This document shows, in pieces, positions 15,836 to 25,038 of a stretch of DNA of 64,000 nucleotides. Position numbers and translations under genes: made by a program. Source of the DNA: DASXZH01 sp036502005 (GTDB lineage Bacteria > Armatimonadota > Fimbriimonadia > Fimbriimonadales > Fimbriimonadaceae); the NCBI GenBank assembly GCA_036502005.1, contig DASXZH010000094.1:1-64000 (forward strand). Direction: 5' to 3'. A model generated the notes under the pieces. That model made no database searches. It had not been told where the DNA came from and saw only the letters and a list, made by a program, of their open reading frames with translations. Each line of letters starts with the position of its first letter. Position 1 is the stretch's first letter.

Positions 15836-17476
15836 ATGTCCGTCGCCACCGTTCCCGCCACCAGTAAAGAAGTTGTTCCAGGCAACTTAGAAGCAATTTT
15901 CCAACTCCTGCAGCACGCAACCAGCGCCGCTTCCGAGGACGCCCTCTTAAGCGAGTTAGCATTCGAAATGCGCGAGATGACGCAATCGGAAACATGCGAT
16001 ATCCTGTTGAAGGACGCTTCTGACGGCCTCGTCCTTAAAGCGAGCACCATTGCGCCTGAGTTTGCAAACCGCGTCCGATTGGGGCGTGGGATCGGCCTTT
16101 GCGGCAAAGTTTTCCTCGACCTTAAGCCCCTCTTTCTTAGAAAAGGCACTGAAGAGGTAAAGGAGTTTGTTAGGTATCCCGGAATCGACGATCACCATTT
16201 TGATTCCTCGGCGATAGTGCCAATTTGCCTTGATGGCAAGGCGCTTGGGGTTCTTATGCTGCGCAGGCTGGAACCCTGGGATTTTAAGAAGGCTGAGCGC
16301 GAAAATATTATGCGCTTGGTGGATACGGTCGCCTTGGCTTATTCGAGCTATCACCGCGCTTACGAGGTCGGCACCCGCAGCAACCGGCTCGGCGCTTTAT
16401 CTGAAGTTTCGAAAACGATTTCAGCCAGTCCATACCTCGAAGAGATTTTGCAGCTACTGGTAAACCTCACGGCTCAGCAGTTTAACTACCGGATCTGTAC
16501 GGTTCGCCTCCTAGATGAAAGCCAAAATGAGTTAGTTCTGAGGGCAACGCAAGCCCCCGCCCGGGCCTACGAGCGCAAGCGAGCGATTCGATATGGAGAA
16601 TCGATTGCCGGGAAAGCGATGGTGGAGAATCGGCCGATCATCGTGGTGGACGTTCAGAATGAGGCGGATTATATTGGCCACGATCTGGCAGTAGAACAAG
16701 GCTTACGATCCATGATTTGCGTGCCCCTTACGTTGCAGGATAAGCCGGTTGGAGTTTTGAGCTGCTACACAACCGAGGTGCGGGAGTTTTCACCTGACGA
16801 AATTAAGGCGCTAGAAACGCTTGCTAAGCAGGCCGCTGTAAGCATCGAGCACGCAAAACTTTCGGTGCGATCTACTCTGATGCAGGAGATGCACCACCGG
16901 GTTAAGAACAACCTACAACAGATAGCTTCCCTTCTTCGGCTTCAACTTCGTCACAGCCACTACAAGTCCTTGGAAGAGGCGATTAACGACTGCCTAGCCC
17001 GAATCCTCGCCATCGCCACCGTGCATGATCTTCTCAGCCGGGAAGATTTGGATCATGTGGGTCTCCGCTCGATCGCGGAAACCTTGGTTCAGCACCAACA
17101 ACATAGCCTTATCCATCCGGATAAGCATATTAACTTCGAGGTCCGGGGCGAAGACGTTCGCTTGAACATGACCCAAGCGACTCAGGTGGCCCTTGTTCTG
17201 AATGAACTGATTCAAAACGCGGTGGAGCACGGATTCCACGAAACCGATGAAGGCGACATTCACGTCACCGTTGAAGAACGGGAAGCGGAAGTCTCTCTTT
17301 GGGTTTCTAACAATGGCGACCAGCTTCCGCCCAAGTTCGATCCCGCATCCCAATGCAACCTTGGATTGCAAATCGTGGACAACCTGAGCCGGGCGCTCGG
17401 CGGCAAATTTAAGATCGGGGATATCCTCGGTTGGACGGTCGCTGAGGTGAAATTCGGCCGGTCAGGCGGCGAATAA
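15836..17476 (+). CDS. Tandem-GAF sensor histidine kinase of the HisKA_2 type
   Basis: 546-aa soluble kinase. Two GAF domains at about 15-165 and 190-335, then a HisKA_2 dimerisation/phosphoacceptor box MHHRVKNNLQQIASLLRLQ with His353 or His354, and an HATPase with N-box LVLNELIQNAVEHGF and a GLQIVDNL-like G2 region. HisKA_2 kinases commonly work with antiterminator (ANTAR) or CheY-like regulators; none is adjacent, so it is an orphan here. A strong hairpin follows the stop codon. The signal is likely a small ligand or light/redox cue bound by GAF domains. No bilin-binding Cys motif was identified. Confidence 0.9.
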   Translation: MSVATVPATSKEVVPGNLEAIFQLLQHATSAASEDALLSELAFEMREMTQSETCDILLKDASDGLVLKASTIAPEFANRVRLGRGIGLCGKVFLDLKPLFLRKGTEEVKEFVRYPGIDDHHFDSSAIVPICLDGKALGVLMLRRLEPWDFKKAERENIMRLVDTVALAYSSYHRAYEVGTRSNRLGALSEVSKTISASPYLEEILQLLVNLTAQQFNYRICTVRLLDESQNELVLRATQAPARAYERKRAIRYGESIAGKAMVENRPIIVVDVQNEADYIGHDLAVEQGLRSMICVPLTLQDKPVGVLSCYTTEVREFSPDEIKALETLAKQAAVSIEHAKLSVRSTLMQEMHHRVKNNLQQIASLLRLQLRHSHYKSLEEAINDCLARILAIATVHDLLSREDLDHVGLRSIAETLVQHQQHSLIHPDKHINFEVRGEDVRLNMTQATQVALVLNELIQNAVEHGFHETDEGDIHVTVEEREAEVSLWVSNNGDQLPPKFDPASQCNLGLQIVDNLSRALGGKFKIGDILGWTVAEVKFGRSGGE

Positions 17477-17482
17477 TTTAAA

Positions 17483-17506
17483 AACCCCAGCTTCGGAGCT
17501 GGGGTT
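17483..17506 (+). terminator. Hairpin after the GAF kinase gene
   Basis: AACCCCAGCT and AGCTGGGGTT form a perfect 10-bp stem around a TCGG loop, starting 6 bp after the stop codon. The T-tract is weak (GCATTTATC), so termination is likely but not classic. The rest of the gap to 17711 has no gene; it contains an AT-rich stretch near 17610-17635. Confidence 0.7.
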
Positions 17507-17711
17507 GCATTTATCTAAGTTGAGAACCGACCTGTCTAGCTAGTGGACAATCGCTACGCCACGAGCTGTGGTTGTATGACTTACTGTTTCGTTTTTTGTT
17601 CCGAGTTTCACAAAATTTAATAAAAATATCTTTTTGCGGAGTCCACAGCGCAGCCCGAGAGTGCCGGCTTTTCCCGGCGCCGACCGGTTATAGCGCAAAA
17701 TAAAAGAGTTC

Positions 17712-18164
17712 ATGTTATCGAACCGAGCCAAATACGCTACCCGGGCCATTCTAGAGCTCAGCATTAACTTTGAGCAAGGCCCCGTACACCTGAACGAGAT
17801 CGCAGAGCGGCAAGCGATTCCTGAGCCGTTTCTGCAACAGATCATGGGCACGTTGCGGATGACGGGCTTTGTTAAGAGCCGTAAGGGCCCCGGCGGCGGG
17901 TTCATGCTCGCTCGTCACCCGAAAGATATCATGATCGGGCAGTTGGTGCGGGCTATCGATGGGCCGATCGCTTTAATAAGCTGCGTGAGTGTGACGAGGA
18001 GGGCCGAATGCGGCTGCCCTCATCCACAAACCTGTGGCATTAAAAAGGCGTTTCAAGAAGCGCGCGATGCGATGGCAGCAGTTTTGGATGAAACCAGCTT
18101 TGAAGAGATCCGGAAGCGTCACAGTCCAGGCATTCCTTTGGATGTTCCGGATTTTGTGATTTAG
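17712..18164 (+). CDS. Rrf2-family transcriptional regulator with cluster-type cysteines
   Basis: 150-aa winged-helix regulator. The N-terminus MLSNRAKYATRAILEL and the wing region SRKGPGGGFMLAR (about residues 56-68) are typical of Rrf2 proteins. Cysteines at 91, 100, 102 and 108 (CVSVTRRAECGCPHPQTC) match the region that binds an iron-sulfur cluster in IscR, NsrR and RirA. Its targets are unknown; no isc/suf genes are in the window. It converges on the PIN-toxin gene. Likely function: redox, iron or nitric-oxide sensing. Confidence 0.88.
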   Translation: MLSNRAKYATRAILELSINFEQGPVHLNEIAERQAIPEPFLQQIMGTLRMTGFVKSRKGPGGGFMLARHPKDIMIGQLVRAIDGPIALISCVSVTRRAECGCPHPQTCGIKKAFQEARDAMAAVLDETSFEEIRKRHSPGIPLDVPDFVI

Positions 18165-18207
18165 AACCAGACTGGTCCGAACGAGTTAGGGTAGACCCGT
18201 CAAACGG

Positions 18208-18627
18208 TCATGACTTCCGCCAATCTTCAAGGCTCAGATTTAGGCCCGTCTTCTTGATCGCCAAGAAGTCCGCTGTATTCCCCGTCACTAACGGCAAACC
18301 AAGCCGCGCTGCGACAGCTGCAATAAGACAGTCGGGAAGTTCAACGATATTTCCTTGCCGCTTTGCTTTGGCTTTGGTTGTCGCGGCTGTAATGTAATCG
18401 GATGCGATTGGGACGATCTCCTCGTTCTTTCCAAACCATGCAAGCGATTTGGCTACTTGTACGGGTGCACCTTTTTCTTCCAATCCTCGGACGATCTCAT
18501 AAACTGTAACAGGTGAAGTGAATCGATTATGTTGTTCAGAGTAGCGATCTCCGTTTTTTACTACGACGAGGTCAAAACCTTTGAGATATTCGGAAAGTAT
18601 GTCGGTGTCGAGAATGGATCGCTGCAT
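18208..18627 (-). CDS. PIN-domain ribonuclease toxin, VapC-like
   Basis: 139-aa PIN-domain protein. Acidic active-site residues are visible in ILDTDILSEYLKG at the N-terminus, a Glu in VYEIVRGLEE (about 44), LPDCLIAA (about 98) and VTGNTADF (about 117). The domain family cleaves RNA in a metal-dependent way. Its ATG directly follows the stop codon of the upstream small gene on the same strand, the usual antitoxin-toxin order. Together they form a probable type II toxin-antitoxin pair downstream of gltD. Confidence 0.85.
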   Translation of the reverse strand: MQRSILDTDILSEYLKGFDLVVVKNGDRYSEQHNRFTSPVTVYEIVRGLEEKGAPVQVAKSLAWFGKNEEIVPIASDYITAATTKAKAKRQGNIVELPDCLIAAVAARLGLPLVTGNTADFLAIKKTGLNLSLEDWRKS

Positions 18628-18888
18628 CTACTCGCCCGTTTCGCGCTTTGAAGGGGTGTGCCGCTCCTCGTATGCCAACTTGACGGCAGCGTCCAGTGCC
18701 GCTGCGTCTTCAGGGCTTCCGAAAAGCCCCCGGCCCTCTTGGGCTGGGTTTAGATCTTTCGTTGCTCGGCGCAAAATCGTGCGTACCGCTTCTTCGGGCG
18801 TCACATGATCATGTGTGACTATAAAATCGATAGCCTTTGCTTCCGGGCTGTTGTCCGGGATATGGATTTGCGGAATGTCATAGCTCAC
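18628..18888 (-). CDS. Probable antitoxin partner of the PIN toxin
   Basis: Small protein of about 86 aa if it starts at GTG 18888. A longer open frame reaches 18978 but would overlap the gltD coding end. I do not recognise a DNA-binding fold with certainty. The N-terminal part VSYDIPQIHIPDNSPEAKAI followed by a helical segment TPEEAVRTILRRA resembles ribbon-helix-helix type antitoxins in general layout, and the C-terminus is charged and flexible as expected for a toxin-neutralising tail. The identification rests mainly on its exact abutment with the toxin gene. Confidence 0.65.
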   Translation of the reverse strand: MSYDIPQIHIPDNSPEAKAIDFIVTHDHVTPEEAVRTILRRATKDLNPAQEGRGLFGSPEDAAALDAAVKLAYEERHTPSKRETGE

Positions 18889-18928
18889 TTCTTGGGCACC
18901 TTCAATTAGTATTATGGCTGCCCAACCG

Positions 18929-20323
18929 TTAAGATAAGAAATTATGAATCTCAGACGCGGCTGCGCGGCCTTCTTCAATCGCCCAAACCACTAACGACTG
19001 ACCGCGCCGACAATCCCCGGCCATAAATAGATTCGCGTGGTTTGTGTATAACTTGCGATCCTTAGATGGCGGAGGCATAGAGAGCCCGATCTGGGAAAGC
19101 AGATACTCTTCCGGCCCCACAAATCCGGCCGCGATTAAAACCAAATCGGCCATAAAGACTCGGCCTCCCAAATCATCGCCGGGGCGTTCGGCTGTTTCCA
19201 CCCCGCAAACGACGCCCGACGAATTGCCCACAAAGCGCTTGGTAACCACTTCGAACCGTCGAGGGTCCTCGCCAAAAGAGTCAATCGCTTCCGTGTGGCC
19301 GTAATCAGTCCGCATGATTTTCGGCCATTCCGGCCACGGGTTTTCTGAGTTACGCTGATCGGGCGGTCTTGGCGCTATTTCCAAGTTCACAACCGAGGCG
19401 CAGCCTTGCCGAATCGAAGTCGCAATGCAATCCGTCGCCGTATCACCCGCGCCGATAACAACAACCTTCTTATCTCTCGCGTTCAAACCAGCCGTTATAG
19501 GTTGGTTTGCAAGCACGTTCTTGGTCGCAACGGTGAGGAACTCCATTGCAAAATGAATGCCGGACAGTTCCCTGCCCTCAAGCGGCAGGTCTCTCGGTTT
19601 GCCGGCTCCCAACGCCAGAAGCACGGCATCGCTGTCTTTCATCAGCTTTTCAAGCTTGATGTTCTTGCCGATATTCGCGTTCAAAATGAACTGGACCCCT
19701 TCCGCTTCGAGCTGGCGAATGCGGCGAAATACAACTTCCTTCTCAAGCTTCATGTTGGGGATGCCGTACGTGAGCAGGCCGCCGGGAAGGTCATCACGCT
19801 CGAAAACATTTACCGCGTGGCCCTTGCGGGCAAGCTGTTGGGCAGCGGCAAGTCCAGCAGGACCCGAACCAACAATGGAGATTTTCTTTCCGGTTCTTTT
19901 CTTTGCCTTTTCAGGCTGAATGAATCCGTTTGACCACCCATATTCAGCAATCGCATATTCGATGTCGCGGATCGTAACCGCAGTATCGACGGCAGCGAGC
20001 ACGCAGGCTCCTTCGCAAGGGGCCGGACAGACACGGCCTGTAAATTCGGGAAAGTTGTTTGTGTGCTCCAAGCGCTTTACGGCTTCCGCCCATTCGCCCA
20101 TGTAGATGTGATGGTTCCACTCGGGAATCGCATTGGCGAGCGGGCAACCCGTGGGAGATTGGCAAAACGGAACCCCGCAATCCATACACCGAGCTCCCTG
20201 GTCCGTCAACTTCTCCGTGTTCGGGGACTGATAAATCTCAAGGTAGTCCAGCTTCCGCTCATCCGAAGGGCGGTAGCCTACGGGCTGGCGCTTAAACTCT
20301 GTGAAGCCGGTGGTCTTACCCAT
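18929..20323 (-). CDS. gltD: Glutamate synthase (NADPH) small subunit
   Basis: 464-aa beta subunit of glutamate synthase. It takes electrons from NAD(P)H via FAD and passes them through iron-sulfur clusters to GltB. Seen: N-terminal cluster cysteines CMDCGVPFC and GRVCPAPCEGAC, FAD-binding GSGPAGLAAAQQLA at about 152, NAD(P)-binding VVIGAGDTATDC at about 290, and the C-terminal FAD motif FMAGDCRRGQSLVVWAIEEG. The ATG directly follows the gltB stop (TAGATG), so the genes are coupled. Full length. Confidence 0.96.
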   Translation of the reverse strand: MGKTTGFTEFKRQPVGYRPSDERKLDYLEIYQSPNTEKLTDQGARCMDCGVPFCQSPTGCPLANAIPEWNHHIYMGEWAEAVKRLEHTNNFPEFTGRVCPAPCEGACVLAAVDTAVTIRDIEYAIAEYGWSNGFIQPEKAKKRTGKKISIVGSGPAGLAAAQQLARKGHAVNVFERDDLPGGLLTYGIPNMKLEKEVVFRRIRQLEAEGVQFILNANIGKNIKLEKLMKDSDAVLLALGAGKPRDLPLEGRELSGIHFAMEFLTVATKNVLANQPITAGLNARDKKVVVIGAGDTATDCIATSIRQGCASVVNLEIAPRPPDQRNSENPWPEWPKIMRTDYGHTEAIDSFGEDPRRFEVVTKRFVGNSSGVVCGVETAERPGDDLGGRVFMADLVLIAAGFVGPEEYLLSQIGLSMPPPSKDRKLYTNHANLFMAGDCRRGQSLVVWAIEEGRAAASEIHNFLS

Positions 20324-23300
20324 CTATCCCACCGCGACCTTTTGTTTAGTTTGCTTTTGCGCAGCGAGAACCCGCTTGTAATCCCGCGGCATAACCTTGA
20401 TGATCTCTTTTGAAACCTCGACCCAGTTCTCCAGAATCTCGTCGGCAATCATCGAGTTGGTAAGGGTTCGATGGCGAAGTATGAGTCTATAAAGATCTTT
20501 CAACTCCGACTCATCTTCGATAGATTCTAAGTCCACCGTGCCAGTATTAAACCGGTTAACGGGAGTACCTTTGGGATTCACCACGTAGGCCACACCGCCG
20601 GACATGCCCGCCGCGAAGTTGCGTCCGATGTTTCCGAGCACAACCACTTGGCCACGCGTCATGTACTCGCAGCCGTGGTCGCCCACGCCCTCCACAACCG
20701 CCGAAGCACCGCTATTTCGAACGGCAAACCGCTCGCAACAGCCACCGCTAATAAATGCTTCGCCTGATGTAGCCCCATATAAAACGGCGTTGCCAGCGAT
20801 GACCGACTGCTCGGGTCTAAACAAAGATTCCCGCGGCGGAACGACAATAATGCGTCCTCCGGAAAGGCCTTTGCCAAGATAGTCGTTGGCCTCGCCCTCC
20901 AGTTCGATGGTGATGCCCTTGGCTAACCAAGCACCCAGGCTCTGGCCAGCCGAGCCACGAAATTTCAACTTAATAGGCCCATGCGCCCGGCCATCCACAA
21001 ACTCCGCGCTAAGGGCAGTGCCAATCGTGCGGTCTGTGTTGTGGATTCTAAATTTGTAGGTCTGAGCACCGTTCCCTTGCTTTACGGCAAGGGCAATTTC
21101 CTCGTTTAGCTTGGAATGGGAAACAACTCCAACGCCCAGTTTGCCCGTGTACTTTGAGTGTGGATGCAGGCGCTCTAAAACGCGGCTCAAATCGAGTTTG
21201 CTTCGCTTTGCCTGTTCCGAATCGGTGACCATCTCCAAAAGCTCGCTGCGGCCAACCATGTCATCAACAGACTTGAGACCAAGCCCCGCCATGATGTCGC
21301 GAAACTCCGCCGCAACCATGAACAAGTAGTTGATCACATGCTCAGGCTGGCCGGTGAACTTCTTGCGCAACTCTGGGTCCTGGGTTGCAATTCCAACTGG
21401 GCAAGTGTTTAGATGGCACTTCCGCATCATCAGGCATCCAAGGGCGATCAAAGGAGCGGTCGAAAAGCCAATCTCGTCTGCACCTAGCAGAATCGCAATG
21501 GCAACGTCTTTTCCAGTCTTGATCTGGCCGTCTGCCTGCACCTTCACCCGGTTTCTTAGCCCGTTCAAGCACAAAGTTTGGTGAGCTTCGGCGAGCCCAA
21601 GTTCCCACGGCAATCCGGCATTCTTGATGCTGGTGAGGGGCGAAGCCCCGGTCCCGCCATCGGAGCCAGAGATCAGAATATGGTGCGCGCCAGCCTTTGC
21701 CACGCCTGCGGCGACAATGCCGACCCCGACTTCGGAAACAAGCTTCACGCTAATGCGCGCCAAGGGATTGGCCTGCTTCAGGTCATAGATAAGCTGAGCT
21801 AGGTCTTCAATGGAGTAAATATCGTGATGGGGCGGAGGCGAAATCAGACCAACGCCGGGAGTGGAGCATCTTATCTTGGCGATCTCGTCGCCAACCTTTG
21901 CACCCGGAAGTTCTCCGCCTTCGCCGGGTTTTGCACCCTGCGCCATTTTGATCTGGATCTCGTCGGCGTTGGCAAGGTATTCAATCGTAACGCCAAACCT
22001 GCCCGAAGCTACTTGCTTTATTGCGGAACGGCGCGTATCGCCAAACTCATCAGTGATCCACCGGCCCGAGTCTTCCCCGCCCTCGCCCGTATTGCTCTTA
22101 CCGTCGATGCGGTTCATGGCAACGGCCAGGGTCTCGTGGGACTCGCGGGAGATCGAACCAAAGCTCATGGCCCCGGTGCTAAACCGCTTTACAATGTCCA
22201 ATTCCCGTTCAACCCGCTCCACGGGAACTGCCTCAAATCCGGTTCGAATTTTCAGCATGCCGCGGATGGTGCATTCCGCGTTTGCCCTGTCTGCCTCGTC
22301 GGCGAAGCGAGTGTATGCGGATGCATCGCCGCTGCGCGCCGCTTCTTGTAAGGAAGCGATGGTTGCAGGGTTCCACATATGCTCCTCGCCTCCGTGACGC
22401 CAGTGGTAATCGCCGTGGCCTGCCAAGAAGTTATCGGATTCCTTACCGCGCGCACTCAAGCGGAGCAGCGCTTGCTTTATATCCTCAAAAGTGTGCCCAC
22501 TAAGCCGCGTCGAAGTACCGGTTAGACAAAAATCAACGACCTCTTGCGAAAGCCCGAGGGCTTCGAAAGTTTGCGCTCCTTTGTAGGATTGCAAAGTAGA
22601 AATGCCCAGCTTTGCCAGCACCTTCAGGATTCCCTTTTCCAAGGACTTGCGATATCGCTCGATGGCCCCTCGAGCCGAATCTTTGATCTTGCCTAAGGCG
22701 ATGAGCTCGATCAGATAGTCGTGCGCCAGATAGGGGTGCACGCCGTCCGCGCCATAGCCAAACAGGCAACAGAAATGGTGGACCTCACGCGCTTCGCCCG
22801 TCTCGACAAACAGACCGACCTTACTGCGCAAGCCCTTCTTAATAAGTTGGTGGTGAACAGTGCCGCAAGCCAGAAGCGAAGGAATATGGAGCTTATTTGG
22901 GCCGACATTTTTGTCAGACAGAACGATGAACGAATACCCCTCTTCAACGGCGGCAATAGCTTCTAAAGCGATTTGTAAAAGACGCTGGCGCAGATCGGAA
23001 TCGGCGCACATGGTGGTGCCGATCACCTTCGTTTTCCAGCCGTTTACCCTTAGGCTTTTAAGCGCGCTTGTTTCGTCGCAGTTCAGAATTGGGTGTTTAA
23101 GGTTCAGCCTTCGGCAGTTTTCTGCGGTCGAATCGAGCAAGTTGCTTTCCGGCCCAACCGGGCAAGCGAGCGACATAACGATCTCTTCTCGAATGCTGTC
23201 GATGGGCGGGTTCGTTACCTGCGCAAACAACTGCCGCAGGTAGTCGAAGACAAGTTTGGGCTCCTTACTAAGAGGGGCGATCGGCGTATCGCAGCCCATC

Positions 23301-24868
23301 GAGCCCACCGGATCGCGGCCCTCCTGCACCAATGGCAGGAGCATAAACTCGGTTGTTTCATGAGTGTAGCCAAAGGCGGTTAGCCTTTGATAAAGCTCGC
23401 CCTCGACCTTGTCGCAAGCGGCCTTGGGCTTTACGTAGGCATCTAAATCAATGAGCCCGTCTTTCAGCCATTTCTGGTAGGGGTGGGATTCGGCAAGGCT
23501 CTTCTTAACTTCTTGATCGCTGAGAATGCGGTGCTGTTTGAAGTCGATTACAAGCGCTTTCCCAGGAGCAACTCTTCCCTTCTTGATAATCGAGGCGGGA
23601 GGAATTTGGAGGGCTCCTGCTTCCGATGAAATGATGACCAGCCCATCTACAGTCACGCAAAATCGGCATGGCCGAAGGCCGTTCCGATCGATAGCCGCGC
23701 CGGCATAACGCCCGTCGGCAAAGGTGATGGCGGCGGGGCCGTCCCATGGCTCAATAAGGCATGAGTTGTACTCAAGCATCGCGCGTACGTCACCGGGAAT
23801 ATCTGTGCTGGATTGCCAGGCTTCTGGCATCATCATCGAAATCGCTTCTGGAAGCGAGCGTCCGGCAAGGGTGAGCAACTCCAAAACGTTGTCGAACATG
23901 CCTGAGTCGCTTGTAACCGGATCGATGATCGGCAGAAGCTTTTGGAATTGATCGGCGAATAGGCCGCTCGCCATGTGGGACTCTCTGGCCTTCGCCCAGT
24001 TCACATTTCCCTTTAGGGTGTTGATCTCGCCGTTGTGGCTGATGTAGCGCATCGGCTGGGCCCGTTCCCAACTCGGGAAAGTGTTCGTCGAGAATCTGGA
24101 GTGCACAACCGCCAGGTGGGTGGCAAAAAGGGTGTGCTGCAGATCGGGGAAGTAGAGTGGAAGCTGCTCCGGCGTTAGTTGCCCCTTGTAGACAATCGTG
24201 CTTTCGCTGAAAGACGCCATATAGTAGCCGTCGTCAATAGCACTGGACGAATTCAGGATCGCATGGTAAGCCTGCTTCCGAATTAAATAAAGTTTGCGTG
24301 CAAACTCTTCCCGGTCTATTCCTGGCGCGGCTTCCAGAAATACCTGCTCGATAAAAGGCTCTCGCAAGAGAGCCGTTTTGCCGACACCGGCTTCGTCAGG
24401 ATCGGTGGGTACAACTCGCCACCCGATTAGCTTTTGTCCTTCTAACTCAATATATTTTTCTAACTGCTTCTTGCATAGGTTCCGAGCCTCTAATTCCTTG
24501 GGAAGGAACACCATACCGACTGCGTACTGCCCTGCCTTCGGCAGATCTCGGTTGAAGCATCCTTTGACCACGGTTTCGAAGAACACGTGCGGCAGACCCA
24601 CCATAATCCCCGCGCCGTCGCCGGTTTCAGGTTCGCTGCCGCGTGCGCCGCGGTGCTCCATGGCGAGAAGCATTTCTAAAGCGCTTACCACTATGGCGCG
24701 CTCGGGCTGGGCGGAAAGCTGGACTATGAGCCCAATGCCGCAAGCGTCCTTTTCAAAAGAAGGATCATATAGCCCTTGAGTGTGAGTTAGGGGATCGCGG
24801 GTGCGATAACACTGGTATGGTTCTTTTTGCAAGCTCGGCTCCAAAGCATTTTCGTTGCTTCGGGCCAC
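20324..24868 (-). CDS. gltB: Glutamate synthase large subunit
   Basis: 1514-aa alpha subunit that transfers glutamine amide nitrogen to 2-oxoglutarate. The class-II glutaminase domain begins with nucleophile Cys43 in KDACGIGLIVQL, implying removal of a 42-residue propeptide. The central and FMN-binding synthase domains follow, with the 3Fe-4S cysteines in GCLMMRKCHLNTCPVG near residue 1165 and the GXGXG beta-helix domain at the C-terminus (LSGGRIIV ... GNAVLYGATSGEAFISG). The start appears to be GTG 24868. A hairpin with a T-run lies in its leader. It is translationally coupled to gltD. Confidence 0.97.
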   Translation of the reverse strand: MARSNENALEPSLQKEPYQCYRTRDPLTHTQGLYDPSFEKDACGIGLIVQLSAQPERAIVVSALEMLLAMEHRGARGSEPETGDGAGIMVGLPHVFFETVVKGCFNRDLPKAGQYAVGMVFLPKELEARNLCKKQLEKYIELEGQKLIGWRVVPTDPDEAGVGKTALLREPFIEQVFLEAAPGIDREEFARKLYLIRKQAYHAILNSSSAIDDGYYMASFSESTIVYKGQLTPEQLPLYFPDLQHTLFATHLAVVHSRFSTNTFPSWERAQPMRYISHNGEINTLKGNVNWAKARESHMASGLFADQFQKLLPIIDPVTSDSGMFDNVLELLTLAGRSLPEAISMMMPEAWQSSTDIPGDVRAMLEYNSCLIEPWDGPAAITFADGRYAGAAIDRNGLRPCRFCVTVDGLVIISSEAGALQIPPASIIKKGRVAPGKALVIDFKQHRILSDQEVKKSLAESHPYQKWLKDGLIDLDAYVKPKAACDKVEGELYQRLTAFGYTHETTEFMLLPLVQEGRDPVGSMGCDTPIAPLSKEPKLVFDYLRQLFAQVTNPPIDSIREEIVMSLACPVGPESNLLDSTAENCRRLNLKHPILNCDETSALKSLRVNGWKTKVIGTTMCADSDLRQRLLQIALEAIAAVEEGYSFIVLSDKNVGPNKLHIPSLLACGTVHHQLIKKGLRSKVGLFVETGEAREVHHFCCLFGYGADGVHPYLAHDYLIELIALGKIKDSARGAIERYRKSLEKGILKVLAKLGISTLQSYKGAQTFEALGLSQEVVDFCLTGTSTRLSGHTFEDIKQALLRLSARGKESDNFLAGHGDYHWRHGGEEHMWNPATIASLQEAARSGDASAYTRFADEADRANAECTIRGMLKIRTGFEAVPVERVERELDIVKRFSTGAMSFGSISRESHETLAVAMNRIDGKSNTGEGGEDSGRWITDEFGDTRRSAIKQVASGRFGVTIEYLANADEIQIKMAQGAKPGEGGELPGAKVGDEIAKIRCSTPGVGLISPPPHHDIYSIEDLAQLIYDLKQANPLARISVKLVSEVGVGIVAAGVAKAGAHHILISGSDGGTGASPLTSIKNAGLPWELGLAEAHQTLCLNGLRNRVKVQADGQIKTGKDVAIAILLGADEIGFSTAPLIALGCLMMRKCHLNTCPVGIATQDPELRKKFTGQPEHVINYLFMVAAEFRDIMAGLGLKSVDDMVGRSELLEMVTDSEQAKRSKLDLSRVLERLHPHSKYTGKLGVGVVSHSKLNEEIALAVKQGNGAQTYKFRIHNTDRTIGTALSAEFVDGRAHGPIKLKFRGSAGQSLGAWLAKGITIELEGEANDYLGKGLSGGRIIVVPPRESLFRPEQSVIAGNAVLYGATSGEAFISGGCCERFAVRNSGASAVVEGVGDHGCEYMTRGQVVVLGNIGRNFAAGMSGGVAYVVNPKGTPVNRFNTGTVDLESIEDESELKDLYRLILRHRTLTNSMIADEILENWVEVSKEIIKVMPRDYKRVLAAQKQTKQKVAVG

Positions 24869-24907
24869 AGTGCCCAGTGCGGCCCGGGCTGCTTTACAGC
24901 CGAACCT

Positions 24908-24931
24908 AAAAAGCCCAGACCGTCGTGGGCT
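24908..24931 (-). terminator. Hairpin plus T-run in the gltB leader, possible attenuator
   Basis: On the minus strand AGCCCA and TGGGCT pair across an 8-nt loop and are followed by five T, 40 bp before the gltB start. A TTATACT box upstream (about 24949-24955) could be a -10 element. If transcription starts there, the hairpin would sit in the leader as an attenuator. The stem is short, so this is tentative. The known glutamine riboswitch core was not found. Confidence 0.35.
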
Positions 24932-25038
24932 GGAATGTAAGTATAACGCAGATTAAGTTCAACGCCAAGTTCTTTTTGTTTTGCCTCGTCGTTGAAAATC
25001 GTTTCAAGCTGGAAAACCTGCAAGTCGTCAGATTAAGC

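Noticed and set aside
24869..24960. Glutamine riboswitch upstream of gltB
   Set aside because: The conserved core was not found; only a simple hairpin with a T-run.
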